Shown here one piece after another: positions 8,647 to 16,975 of a DNA stretch of 46,388 nucleotides. Source of the DNA: Actinomycetes bacterium (GTDB lineage: Bacteria; Actinomycetota; Acidimicrobiia; Acidimicrobiales; Palsa-688). A program made the translations under genes and the position numbers. The notes under the pieces are model-generated. The model was not told the origin of the DNA, did not search any database, and saw nothing but the letters and a program-made list of their open reading frames with translations. Positions within the stretch are counted from its first letter, which is position 1. Every line of letters starts with the position of its first letter. The stretch is from positions 1 to 46,388 of the forward strand of contig JAJYMM010000069.1 of NCBI GenBank assembly GCA_021787035.1, written 5' to 3'.

Positions 8647-9390
8647 ATGAGGCGCCGGCCAGACGAGATCGCGAAGATGCGCAAGGCGGGGCGGGTCGTG
8701 GCCGAGATGCTCGAGGCGACGTCGTCCGCGGCTCGCCCAGGAGTTACGACGGCCCAGCTTGATCGGGTGGCGCGCGACGTGCTCGAGCGGCGTTCGGCGC
8801 GCTCCAACTTTCTCGGCTATCACGGCTTTCCTGCCGTCATCTGCACCTCGCCCAACAACGTGATCGTCCACGGGATCCCAGGTGAGTACGTCCTTAGGGA
8901 CGGTGACATTATCTCGCTCGACTGCGGGGCGATCGTCGAGGGCTATCACGGCGACGCCGCGGTGACCGTGGCTGTCGGGGACATCCCCCCGCTCACGGAG
9001 AAATTGTTGCGCGTTACGGAGGAGAGCCTGCACGCGGGGATCGGCCAGCTCGTCGCGGGCAACCGCCTCCACGATGTCGGCTATGCCGTGCAGACAGTGG
9101 CCGAGGGGGCGGGCTTTTCCGTGGTGCGCGGCTATGTCGGCCACGGGATTGGCACCCAGATGCACGAGGAGCCTGCGGTCCCCAACTACTGGCCTGGCAC
9201 ACCTGGGCCCAAGCTGCGCACTGGCATGGTCTTCGCCGTCGAGCCCATGGTCAACATTGGCGCGGCTGGCACCGCCTTGCTAGACGATGGCTGGACGGTC
9301 GTGACCGCAGACGGCAGCCTCTCGGCCCACTTCGAACACACGATCGCCGTCACCGATGACGGGCCAGAGATCCTGACGGTTCCCGGTTAA
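8647..9390 (+). CDS. map: Methionine aminopeptidase, type I
   Basis: The enzyme removes the initiator Met from nascent proteins. The five metal ligands of the pita-bread fold are visible: Asp92 in SLDCGAIV, Asp103 in YHGDAAVT, His166 in GHGIGT, Glu199 in FAVEPM and Glu230 in HFEHTI. The 247 aa length is normal for type Ia. ATG 8647 lies 27 bases after adk. In many bacteria infA and rpmJ follow map; here the next gene is a nucleoside-binding protein instead. Confidence 0.97.
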   Translation: MRRRPDEIAKMRKAGRVVAEMLEATSSAARPGVTTAQLDRVARDVLERRSARSNFLGYHGFPAVICTSPNNVIVHGIPGEYVLRDGDIISLDCGAIVEGYHGDAAVTVAVGDIPPLTEKLLRVTEESLHAGIGQLVAGNRLHDVGYAVQTVAEGAGFSVVRGYVGHGIGTQMHEEPAVPNYWPGTPGPKLRTGMVFAVEPMVNIGAAGTALLDDGWTVVTADGSLSAHFEHTIAVTDDGPEILTVPG

Positions 9391-9397
9391 GCAGGCC

Positions 9398-9408
9398 GGT
9401 TCCGAACC
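9398..9408. promoter_or_regulatory. Short inverted repeat between map and the nucleoside operon
   Basis: GGTTCCGAACC is a perfect 5-base inverted repeat around a central C, 90 bases before the binding-protein gene. The 109-base gap between map and the binding-protein gene is the natural place for the salvage operon promoter, so an operator role is possible. No convincing -35/-10 pair was found; TAAAGT at about 9430 is a weak -10 candidate. Confidence 0.22.
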
Positions 9409-9499
9409 TTCCCTGAAGGGCCCTACAACTAAAGTTAAAGGACCCTGAACGTGGCTTGGTGAAAGTCTCCAGGCCAGGGCACCGGACAAAGGGAAGGAT

Positions 9500-10705
9500 G
9501 TGTCGCAAGTGAGGATCCAACGAGGGGGAACGTCACGGGGGGTCACCGAGGACGGCGGCTCAGGCGCTCTTGGACAGCGCCGCCGCGGGTGGAAGAAGCC
9601 CGTGTCAGCGCTCGGAGTGGCTACCTTGGCGGCCACCGTGAGCTTGGCAGGAAGCGGTACCGGTGCCGGACTCGCGTCGGCACAGAGTGTGACCAATGCC
9701 TCCAAGGGGGGCTTCCTGGCCTGTGAGGTGACCGACACGGGCGGGATCAATGACCGTTCCTTCAACGCTTCCGCCTACCAAGGCCTGAAGGTGGCAGCCA
9801 AGGCCATTCCTGGGCTCAAGTACACCTTCTTGTCGTCGACCTCGACGAGCGAGTACGTACCCAACATCAACACGTTCTTGGGCGAGCACTGCGGCATCAT
9901 CGTCACCGTCGGTTTCGATATGGCAGACGCCACCGCTGCTGCGGCCAAGGCGCACCCCAACGAAAAGTTCACGATCGTCGACTACGAGGGCTTACCTGGC
10001 AAGAACCTCCTCAACCTCCATTACGACACCAACCAAGACGCCTTCTTGGGCGGGTACCTCGCAGCTGCCATGAGCAAGAGCGGCAAGGTCGGCACTTTCG
10101 GGGGCCAGGACATCCCGACGGTGACGGTGTACATGGACGGATGGGTGGCCGGCGTGCGCTACTACGACAAGGTCAACCACGCGCATGTCGTGGCCCTCGG
10201 CTGGACCCCCGCCAAAAAGCGCAACTTCGCCTCGGGGAGCTTCGCCGGCACTGGCCTTTTCACGAATGATTTCACGAACCAGGCCCTAGGCAAGACCGAC
10301 GCACAAACCCTGATGGCCCAAGGTGCAGATGTCATCTTCCCAGTGGCTGGTGCAGTCGGCCTGGGCGCTGCCGCGGCCGTGAAGCAGGCGGGCCCCGGCT
10401 ATACGATGGAGTGGGTCGACACTGACGGCTGCATCTCGGCGCCCCAGTACTGCTCGCTTTTCATCACGAGCGTCACCAAGGGCATCGTGCCCTCTGTCGC
10501 TCACGCGGTGGAAGCGGCTGCCAGGGGGACGTTCCACGGGGGGACCTACATCGGGACGCTCGCCAACAACGGGGTCTCCCTTTCGCCGTTCCACGATTTC
10601 GCATCCAAGATCCCTGCCAAGGTGAAGGCCGAACTCAACACGATCAAGGCTGGGATAATCGCCGGCAAGATCTCGCTCGACCCCAACTCGTACCCCGCGA
10701 GCTGA
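9500..10705 (+). CDS. BMP-family nucleoside-binding protein of an ABC importer
   Basis: This is the extracytoplasmic solute receptor of the ABC importer encoded just downstream. The conserved start of the mature domain, ACEVTDTGGINDRSFNASAY, and the segment GIIVTVGFDMADATAAAA are typical of the BMP/PnrA/Med family, whose studied members bind purine or other nucleosides. The GTG start at 9500 follows GGGAAGG. A basic, hydrophobic signal region spans about residues 30-60 and ends LASAQS, which looks like a signal peptidase I site. No lipobox Cys is present, although many relatives are lipoproteins. The exact nucleoside specificity cannot be read from sequence. Confidence 0.9.
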   Translation: MSQVRIQRGGTSRGVTEDGGSGALGQRRRGWKKPVSALGVATLAATVSLAGSGTGAGLASAQSVTNASKGGFLACEVTDTGGINDRSFNASAYQGLKVAAKAIPGLKYTFLSSTSTSEYVPNINTFLGEHCGIIVTVGFDMADATAAAAKAHPNEKFTIVDYEGLPGKNLLNLHYDTNQDAFLGGYLAAAMSKSGKVGTFGGQDIPTVTVYMDGWVAGVRYYDKVNHAHVVALGWTPAKKRNFASGSFAGTGLFTNDFTNQALGKTDAQTLMAQGADVIFPVAGAVGLGAAAAVKQAGPGYTMEWVDTDGCISAPQYCSLFITSVTKGIVPSVAHAVEAAARGTFHGGTYIGTLANNGVSLSPFHDFASKIPAKVKAELNTIKAGIIAGKISLDPNSYPAS

Positions 10706-10739
10706 CCACCAGATGCCCTTGTCCCTAGGCGGCCCGGGC

Positions 10740-10768
10740 GCCCTCCCGCTCGGGCCGGCGGGGAGGGC
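10740..10768 (+). promoter_or_regulatory. GC-rich stem-loop between binding protein and ATPase genes
   Basis: GCCCTCCC at 10740-10747 pairs perfectly with GGGAGGGC at 10761-10768 around a 13-base GC-rich loop. No T-run follows, so it is not a classic intrinsic terminator. In binding-protein transporter operons such hairpins often protect the upstream message 3' end, giving more receptor than ATPase. That role is inferred here. Confidence 0.5.
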
Positions 10769-10791
10769 GGGGCCGGCATGAGGGCTCAAGT

Positions 10792-12381
10792 GTGAACCTC
10801 GAGCTCGTAGGCATCACAAAAGCGTTCGGCCAGCTTGTCGCCAACGACCGGGTAGACCTCTCCGTGGGGGCGGGCGAAGTGCACTGCCTCCTCGGAGAAA
10901 ATGGCGCGGGCAAGACCACCTTGATGAACGTCCTATTCGGCATGGTGCGTGCCGACTCGGGGGAGATCAGGGTTGATGGGCAGCCGGTACGCTTCGCCGA
11001 CCCGGGTGACGCCCTCCGCAAGGGGATCGGGATGGTCCACCAACACTTCATGTTGGTCCCGGTCTTCAGCGTGGCCGAGAACATCGTGCTCGGCTTCGAG
11101 CCCGTCCGCCGTTTTGGTTTCCTCGACAGGCGGCGAGCCCATAAGGAGATCAGGCACCTATCCGAGCAGTTTGGCTTGGACGTCGACCCCGACGCTTTGG
11201 TCGAAGACTTGCCGGTCGGGGCCCAGCAGCGGGTCGAGATCCTAAAGGCACTCGTCCGCGACGCCCGCATGCTGATACTCGACGAGCCGACGGCGGTCCT
11301 CACGCCCCAAGAAACCGAAGCGCTCTTCAAGATAATCCGTTCTCTTGCGAGCTCGGGTCGCTCGGTGCTCTTCATAACCCACAAGCTAAAGGAGGTCCTG
11401 GCGATCGCGGACCGCATTACGGTCATGCGCCAAGGCCGAGTGGTGGGGCGGACGACGCCGGCCGAGAGCGGCGAGGCCGACCTGGCCGCAATGATGGTCG
11501 GCCGAGACGTCGAGCTGGTCGTGGCCAAGACGCCCGCCGAGGCCGGCGACCCCGTGCTCGAACTGCACGACCTGTGCGTACGGGATGAGCGCGGGCTCAC
11601 TGCCGTCGACCATGTTTCGCTCACGGTGCGTGCCGGTGAGATCGTCGCGCTGGCAGGCGTCCAAGGCAATGGCCAGACCGAGCTCGCCGAGGCGGTCACC
11701 GGGTTGCGCCATGTCGAGTCGGGGTCGGTACGGCTCTCCGGCAAGGACATCACGAACGCCACGCCGAGACATGCCCTCCGGGCGGGCGTCGCCAACGTGC
11801 CCGAGGACCGCCAAGCGGACGGGCTGGTCTTGTCGATGTCGGTCGCCGACAACCTCGTCCTTGACGTCTACGACCAGCCTCCGTATGCAAAATTGGGCGC
11901 CCGTGACCTCGCCCGCGTGCGCGCCGGAGGCGAGGCCAAGCTGAAGGAGTTCGACATTCGCGCTTCTTCGGTGGAGGACCCCGTTTCCTCTCTGTCAGGT
12001 GGCAACCAACAAAAGGTCGTCGTAGCGCGCGAGCTCTCTCGCCCTATCAAGCTCCTCGTGGCCTCGCAGCCGACCAGGGGTCTCGACGTCGGCTCGATCG
12101 AGTACGTCCACCGGCGCATGGTGGCCGAGCGTGACAGAGGCGCCGCGGTGCTCGTTGTGTCGTCCGAGCTCGATGAGGTGCTGGCACTCGGGGACAGCGT
12201 CGCGGTCATGTACCGGGGCCGCATCGTCGGAGTCGTGCCTCCAACGACCTCTCGTGAGCAGATCGGCCTGATGATGGCAGGGGCGGCTGAAGCCCAGCCC
12301 GCAGCCGTTGCGGTCCCCTCTGGGTCAGGCGTCCCCTCCCGCTCGGGCGCACCTTCTGGCTCCGGTAGCGAGGAGCAGTGA
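10792..12381 (+). CDS. ABC transporter ATPase, duplicated domain, nucleoside type
   Basis: This cytoplasmic subunit energises nucleoside uptake. It holds two ABC domains in 529 aa. The first has Walker A GENGAGKTT and Walker B MLILDEPTAVL, with a degenerate signature (LPVGAQQR). The second has a degenerate Walker A (GVQGNGQTE), a good signature LSGGNQQKV, and Gln in the Walker B acidic position (ASQPTRGLD). This asymmetry is usual for the RbsA/YufO-like nucleoside ATPases. GTG 10792 is the start; the nearby ATG at 10778 runs into a stop. The C-terminal 25 residues are Ser/Gly/Pro-rich. The TGA overlaps the next GTG. Confidence 0.93.
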   Translation: MNLELVGITKAFGQLVANDRVDLSVGAGEVHCLLGENGAGKTTLMNVLFGMVRADSGEIRVDGQPVRFADPGDALRKGIGMVHQHFMLVPVFSVAENIVLGFEPVRRFGFLDRRRAHKEIRHLSEQFGLDVDPDALVEDLPVGAQQRVEILKALVRDARMLILDEPTAVLTPQETEALFKIIRSLASSGRSVLFITHKLKEVLAIADRITVMRQGRVVGRTTPAESGEADLAAMMVGRDVELVVAKTPAEAGDPVLELHDLCVRDERGLTAVDHVSLTVRAGEIVALAGVQGNGQTELAEAVTGLRHVESGSVRLSGKDITNATPRHALRAGVANVPEDRQADGLVLSMSVADNLVLDVYDQPPYAKLGARDLARVRAGGEAKLKEFDIRASSVEDPVSSLSGGNQQKVVVARELSRPIKLLVASQPTRGLDVGSIEYVHRRMVAERDRGAAVLVVSSELDEVLALGDSVAVMYRGRIVGVVPPTTSREQIGLMMAGAAEAQPAAVAVPSGSGVPSRSGAPSGSGSEEQ

Positions 12382-13664
12382 CGACAGCAACAGCCCCACC
12401 CGAGGAACCGCTTTCAGGCGAGGCCAACCGAGCGGCACAAGAGCCCCGGCCCTGGTGGCTCGGGGCGCTGCGTTGGATGGTGGAGGCCAACGTCGCGGTC
12501 GTAACGTTCTGCGCGATCGTGTTCGGCCTTTTCGTGGGGGCGATCCTGATCGTCGTGACGACGCCGGCGACGCTGACGGCCTGGGGCCATATCGCCTCGG
12601 CCCCCGGGCACTCGCTTTCTGTCATATTCTCCACCCTCGGCAACGCCTTTGGCGCGCTTTTCACGGGGTCGATCTTCAGCCCTTCGGCCGTCGGCCACGC
12701 CATATCCACTGGGAACGGCTGGAACACCGCCTTCACGCCGATCTCCGAGACCATGGTCTCTGCAACCCCACTCATCTTCGCCGGCACCGGGGTGGCGATC
12801 GGTTTCTCAACGGGGGTGTTCAATATCGGGGGCCAAGGCCAGCTGATCGCGGGCGCCCTCGCCGCGACTTATGTCGGCTTCGGGGTACACCTGCCTATCG
12901 TCCCGCACCTCATATTGGTCGTGCTGGCCGGGGCGGCCGGTGGTGCCGTGGCGGGCTTCATCCCCGGCATATTGAAGGCGCGCACGGGCGCGCACGAGGT
13001 GATCGTCACGATCATGCTCAACTACGTCTTCTTGAACCTCCTCGACTACCTGCTCGTCACGCCACCTCTCCAGCAACCGGGCCAAAGCAACGCCATTTCG
13101 AGGACGGTACCCGCGAGCGCGAGGCTGCCGCACCTCTTCGGGGGAGGCCTGAGGGTGAACGCGGGCTTCCTGATAGCTCTCGGAGTTGCGGCTGCGGCTT
13201 CGTGGTTCATGAAAAGGAGCACGCTCGGCTTCGAGTTCAAGGTCATCGGCTCCAACCCCTCGGCGGGCCGGACTGCTGGCATGGACGCCCGCTTGGCGTC
13301 GGTGCTCGTGCTCACGATCTCGGGCGCCCTCGTCGGGCTTGCAGGTATGTCCACCCTTTCGGGCACAGACTTTTTCCTATCGAGCGGGTATGGCGGTAAC
13401 AACGGCTTCAACGCGATCACGGTCGCCCTGCTCGGGCGCAACAAGCCCATCGGTGTGGTCTTCGGCTCCCTCCTATTCGCCGCTCTTTCTACCGGAGGGC
13501 GTTACCTGCAGGCCACGACCAACATCCCCCTCGACCTCACCCAGGTCATACAGGCGGTGATCGTGTTCTTGGTCGCTACGCCCGCGCTCGTGCGGGAGAT
13601 CTTCCGCCTCCGTGAAGCCGGCGCGGGCAAGATCCTCCTCTTCACCAAGGGGTGGGGGTCGTGA
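12378..13664 (+). CDS. ABC nucleoside transporter permease 1
   Basis: A 428 aa membrane protein of the BPD_transp_2 (RbsC-like) permease fold. Multiple hydrophobic segments are present, with the typical loop FSTGVFNIGGQGQLIAGALA and the coupling region KVIGSNPSAGRTAGMD. It forms the membrane channel together with the following permease. The start is GTG 12378 in a GTGA overlap with the ATPase gene. An N-terminal cytoplasmic segment of about 35 residues precedes the first membrane helix. Binding protein, ATPase and two permeases give the full importer set. Confidence 0.92.
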   Translation: MTTATAPPEEPLSGEANRAAQEPRPWWLGALRWMVEANVAVVTFCAIVFGLFVGAILIVVTTPATLTAWGHIASAPGHSLSVIFSTLGNAFGALFTGSIFSPSAVGHAISTGNGWNTAFTPISETMVSATPLIFAGTGVAIGFSTGVFNIGGQGQLIAGALAATYVGFGVHLPIVPHLILVVLAGAAGGAVAGFIPGILKARTGAHEVIVTIMLNYVFLNLLDYLLVTPPLQQPGQSNAISRTVPASARLPHLFGGGLRVNAGFLIALGVAAAASWFMKRSTLGFEFKVIGSNPSAGRTAGMDARLASVLVLTISGALVGLAGMSTLSGTDFFLSSGYGGNNGFNAITVALLGRNKPIGVVFGSLLFAALSTGGRYLQATTNIPLDLTQVIQAVIVFLVATPALVREIFRLREAGAGKILLFTKGWGS

Positions 13665-14953
13665 GCGTCGTAGAACTTGCGCCGGCGCCTTCAAGTTTCG
13701 TCCCTGCGCCTGACGAGCGGCTCGTGTCTTTGTCACGGGTCCGGGGTATGGGCGCGTTCCTCTTGGCGCTCGCAGTCGTCATGGCTTTTGCCTTTGGGCT
13801 CGGTTCGCCTCCCCATGCCAAGGCCACGTTCTTACTAAGCGCCCCGCCGGCTGTTGGCGTCTCTGCCCTCGTGATGCCCGTCCGGTGGGTCTCGGTTTCC
13901 CTGGCGGTGGTCTGCGCCGGCCTTGGCGTGGCGCTGCTCGTCCGTACTCGCCAGCGAGGGAGCTATTTGGTATTCGGGCTCGGCGTGGTCGTGTTCATAT
14001 GGGCGCTCCTCGCCTGGGCCGCGCGGGGAAACTCGCTCAATTTCGTGGCGATGCTCGCCGAAACCCTTGTTTCGGCGACCCCCCTCGTCTACGGCGCTCT
14101 GTCGGGTGTCATGTGCGAGCGTTCGGGCGTGGTCAATATAGCGATCGAGGGGCAGTTCCTGGCGGGCGCGTTTTTGGGGGCGATGCTCGGTAGTGCTACC
14201 GGGGTGCTCTGGGTGGGTGTGGTCGCGGGAGGGGTGGCCGGCGCGCTCTTCGGCGCGCTGCTCGCCTTCCTGGCCCTGCGCTACGGCGCGGACCAGATCA
14301 TCGTCGGAGTCGTGATAGTTGCTTTTTGCACCGGCCTCACCAACTTCCTCACCCAGCAGGTCCTTACGCCGTACCAGGCATCGCTCAACAGCCCGTCCAC
14401 TTTTTCCCCTGTGGGGATCCCCTTGCTCGACAAGATCCCCATCCTCGGGCCCGTCCTTTTTTTTCAAAACGTCTTCGTCTATGGGGCGGCGGTGTTGCTG
14501 GTCGTCGTCCATGTCGCGCTTTTCCAAACCCGTTGGGGCCTGCGGACACGCGCTGTCGGCGAGCACCCGCGTGCTGCTGAGACGGTTGGCATCCACGTCC
14601 TCTCCGTTCGCTACAGAAACGTGATCCTGGGTGGGGTGATCGCCGGGATAGGGGGTGCCTCCTTCACGATCGGCTCGATCGGGGAGTTCTCGGCCAATAT
14701 GACAGCCGGCCTCGGCTACGTAGCACTCGCTGCGATGATCTTCGGGCGCTGGCGGCCCTTCGGGGCCCTTGGGGCGGCGCTCCTGTTCGGCTTTTCGATC
14801 TCGATGCAGAGTTTCCTCGCGGTGCTGAACGTCGGTATCCCCTCACCGTTCTTGTCGATGGCGCCTTACGTGATAACTATTGCCGTGGTCTCCGGCCTGG
14901 TGGGCCGCGTGCGAGCGCCTGGCGCCGACGGGGTTCCCTACAGCCGGGAGTGA
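13661..14953 (+). CDS. ABC nucleoside transporter permease 2
   Basis: Second permease of the importer, again RbsC-like, with the hallmark SGVMCERSGVVNIAIEGQFL and about ten hydrophobic segments. GTG 13661 overlaps the upstream TGA by 4 bases and gives 430 aa; a GTG at 13652 would add three residues. The cytoplasmic coupling segment AVGEHPRAAETVGI matches the same place in permease 1. cdd starts 28 bases downstream, and a coding link to nucleoside breakdown supports nucleosides as the substrate. Confidence 0.92.
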   Translation: MSVVELAPAPSSFVPAPDERLVSLSRVRGMGAFLLALAVVMAFAFGLGSPPHAKATFLLSAPPAVGVSALVMPVRWVSVSLAVVCAGLGVALLVRTRQRGSYLVFGLGVVVFIWALLAWAARGNSLNFVAMLAETLVSATPLVYGALSGVMCERSGVVNIAIEGQFLAGAFLGAMLGSATGVLWVGVVAGGVAGALFGALLAFLALRYGADQIIVGVVIVAFCTGLTNFLTQQVLTPYQASLNSPSTFSPVGIPLLDKIPILGPVLFFQNVFVYGAAVLLVVVHVALFQTRWGLRTRAVGEHPRAAETVGIHVLSVRYRNVILGGVIAGIGGASFTIGSIGEFSANMTAGLGYVALAAMIFGRWRPFGALGAALLFGFSISMQSFLAVLNVGIPSPFLSMAPYVITIAVVSGLVGRVRAPGADGVPYSRE

Positions 14954-14981
14954 CCTGCCGGCGCGGAGTATTCTCTCGTAG

Positions 14982-15518
14982 GTGCGAAGGAGCGAAGAGA
15001 TTGGCCGGGCGGAGGCGCACTCGGGCCCAGATGGCGCCGATGTCGCGGTTGATTGGCTCGCCCTCCGCCGAGCCGCCGGCCAAGTGGCAAGCCGAGCCTA
15101 CGCCCCGTACTCGGGGCTCCGCGTCGGTGCCGCCGGGCTGTGCGGGGACGGCCAGGTCGTAATTGGCTGCAATGTGGAGAACGCTTCTTTTGGCCTCACC
15201 CTCTGTGCCGAGTGCGGCTTGGTCTCGACGCTCGTGGCTGGGGGCCATCGCCACCTCGTCGCGCTCAGCGTCCTCTCCGGTGACGGTAGGCCACTGACTC
15301 CCTGCGGGCGCTGCCGGCAGGTGCTCATGGAGCACGCCGGCCCGGAGATGCTCCTCGACGCTGGCGAGGGCAAGGCAGCCCAACGTCTCGGTGACTTGCT
15401 CCCTGGCGCCTTCGACAGTTCGGAGCTGGCGAGGGCAGGGGCGCAGAAGGCGGTCGCCCGCCGGCAAACTGCCTCAACTGGTACGGCGCGCTCGGCCGGA
15501 CGGAAGCGCTCGCGATGA
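14982..15518 (+). CDS. cdd: Cytidine deaminase
   Basis: The enzyme deaminates cytidine and deoxycytidine to uridine and deoxyuridine. The zinc site is complete: CAE at residues 75-77 (catalytic Glu77) and PCGRC at 107-111, as in the small tetrameric class with three Cys ligands. The substrate loop NVENASFGLTLCAECG is conserved. The protein is 178 aa, against roughly 130-140 for the class. About 20 N-terminal residues precede the domain and a basic Ala/Arg/Ser-rich tail of about 25 follows DLLPGAF. The start is GTG 14982 with GGAG-type sequence nearby. It feeds uridine to the phosphorylase downstream. Confidence 0.92.
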   Translation: MRRSEEIGRAEAHSGPDGADVAVDWLALRRAAGQVASRAYAPYSGLRVGAAGLCGDGQVVIGCNVENASFGLTLCAECGLVSTLVAGGHRHLVALSVLSGDGRPLTPCGRCRQVLMEHAGPEMLLDAGEGKAAQRLGDLLPGAFDSSELARAGAQKAVARRQTASTGTARSAGRKRSR

Positions 15519-15616
15519 CGGGCGCCTTGGAGGCACTCGCGATGGCGGCCCGGGCCGGGCGTACCGGCCAGCGAGCAGGAGTGGCTGTAGTGGCCAGCGA
15601 GCAGGAGTGGCTGTAG
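15515..15616 (+). other. 33-codon upstream frame created by a start-region duplication
   Basis: ATG 15515 overlaps the cdd stop (ATGA) and opens 33 codons that end at TAG 15614-15616, sharing one base with the GTG start of the phosphorylase gene. If one 26-base repeat copy were removed, this frame would run straight into the phosphorylase. It is therefore either a displaced N-terminus or a leader that couples translation. No protein family is recognised. Confidence 0.4.
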
Positions 15617-15617
15617 T
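15566..15617 (+). repeat. 26-bp tandem duplication at the phosphorylase start
   Basis: Two identical 26-base copies (15566-15591 and 15592-15617) are followed by a partial, diverged third copy from 15618. Each copy contains the GAGCAGGAGTGG ribosome-site-like stretch and ends in TAGT, so the GTG start context is repeated. Because 26 is not a multiple of 3, copy number changes the reading frame upstream. Confidence 0.93.
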
Positions 15618-16908
15618 GGCAAACGAGCAGGGCCGTTTCGATGCGGTCGACCTAATCCGCGCCAAGAGGGATGGGCGCGAGCTCACGGCGCGTCAGATCG
15701 AGTGGTTGGTGGACGGCTATGTCGCCGGCGAGATCCCAGACGAACAGGTGGCCTCATGGCTCATGGCCGTCTACTTCCAGGGGATGTCGCCGGGTGAGCT
15801 TGCGGTGATGACCCGGGCAATGGTCGCGTCGGGGGAGGTCCTCGATCTGTCAGGGCTGTCCAGGCCCACGGTCGACAAGCACTCCACCGGTGGAGTGGGG
15901 GACAAGGTCTCGCTCGTGCTCGCCCCGCTCGTGGCCTCGCTCGGTGCCGTCGTCCCCCAGATGTCTGGCCGCGGGCTTGGCCACACGGGAGGGACCCTCG
16001 ACAAGATGGAGTCGATCCCGGGGTGGCGTTCCCACCTCACCCCACAGGAGATCGCGGCTCAGCTCGAGGCGGTGGGTTGTGTCATTTGCGCAGCGGCCGA
16101 GTCTCTGGCACCGGCCGACCGCAAGCTCTACGCGCTGCGCGACGTGACGGCAACCGTAGAGTCCATACCGCTCATCGCTTCTTCGATCATGTCGAAGAAG
16201 ATCGCCGAAGGGACCTCGGCCCTGGTGCTCGATGTGAAGGTGGGTTCGGGGGCGTTCATGGCCGACCGGGAGAGGGCAACCCAGCTGGCGCGCGCCATGG
16301 TCGGACTTGGACAGTCCGCAGGGATGAAGGTTGCTGCCCTCCTCACTTCGATGGACGTGCCCCTAGGTAGGGCGGTGGGCAACGCGCTCGAGGTCGAGGA
16401 GGCTGTCGAGGTCCTGAACGGCCGCGGGCCCGCGGACCTTGTCGAGGTGACCTTGGCACTGGCGCGGGAAATGCTCGAGCTCGCCGGACTGGACGGCGAC
16501 CCCGAGAGTGCTCTCCAGGACGGTTCCGCGCTTGGCGCTTGGAGGGCAATGGTCCAAGCGCAGGGTGGGGACCCCGATGCCCCGCTGCCTGTCGCGAGGG
16601 TGGTGGAGCCTTGGGAAGCGGATCGGTCTGGCCACCTCGCGCGCCTCGACGCGCGAGGTGTCGGGGTGGCGGCGTGGCGGCTCGGGGCGGGACGGGCCCG
16701 CAAGCAAGACACCGTGAGCTCGACCGCCGGCGTCCGTTGCCTCGTGAAGCCTGGGGAACCGGTCGAAAAGGGCGAGGCGATCTTGGAACTGCACACGGAC
16801 GAAGCGGAGCGGATGGACCACGCGCGTGAAGCCCTTGAGGGCGCGATCGAGATCTCCGATGAGGTCCGAGCGGGCCCAGCGCCCCTAGTCCTCGGGCGCA
16901 TTGCTTAG
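15616..16908 (+). CDS. deoA: Thymidine / pyrimidine nucleoside phosphorylase
   Basis: The enzyme splits thymidine, deoxyuridine or uridine with phosphate into base and (deoxy)ribose-1-phosphate. Family motifs are clear: DAVDLIRAKRDG at the start, KHSTGGVGDKVSLVLAPLVA (phosphate-binding loop), SGRGLGHTGGTLDK and LDVKVGSGAFM. The C-terminal alpha/beta domain holds RKQDTVSSTAGV and VEKGEAILELH. GTG 15616 gives 430 aa, the normal length, and places the conserved start at residue 9. Whether it prefers thymidine (DeoA) or all pyrimidine nucleosides (Pdp) is not settled. Its initiation region carries a 26-base tandem duplication. Confidence 0.93.
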   Translation: MANEQGRFDAVDLIRAKRDGRELTARQIEWLVDGYVAGEIPDEQVASWLMAVYFQGMSPGELAVMTRAMVASGEVLDLSGLSRPTVDKHSTGGVGDKVSLVLAPLVASLGAVVPQMSGRGLGHTGGTLDKMESIPGWRSHLTPQEIAAQLEAVGCVICAAAESLAPADRKLYALRDVTATVESIPLIASSIMSKKIAEGTSALVLDVKVGSGAFMADRERATQLARAMVGLGQSAGMKVAALLTSMDVPLGRAVGNALEVEEAVEVLNGRGPADLVEVTLALAREMLELAGLDGDPESALQDGSALGAWRAMVQAQGGDPDAPLPVARVVEPWEADRSGHLARLDARGVGVAAWRLGAGRARKQDTVSSTAGVRCLVKPGEPVEKGEAILELHTDEAERMDHAREALEGAIEISDEVRAGPAPLVLGRIA

Positions 16909-16938
16909 GGCTGCGGCTAGCATCGTCGGTTAGTCGAG

Positions 16939-16974
16939 CTTTGAAAGGACCCCGACCTTTGAAAGGACCCCGAC
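16939..16974 (+). repeat. 18-bp tandem duplication of the dihydropyrimidinase ribosome site
   Basis: CTTTGAAAGGACCCCGAC occurs twice head to tail (16939-16956 and 16957-16974), just before the GTG at 16976. Each copy contains GAAAGGA, a plausible Shine-Dalgarno sequence. The second lies about 9 bases from the start and the first 18 bases further away. Copies are identical. Confidence 0.92.
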
Positions 16975-16975
16975 G

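Noticed and set aside
7900..9165. 421-residue - strand frame opposite adk and map
   Set aside because: Both + strand genes have intact catalytic motifs; the frame is a high-GC shadow with no recognisable domain.
15391..15615. Upstream extension of the phosphorylase frame into cdd
   Set aside because: Adds 75 atypical residues inside the cdd gene; the family start fits GTG 15616.
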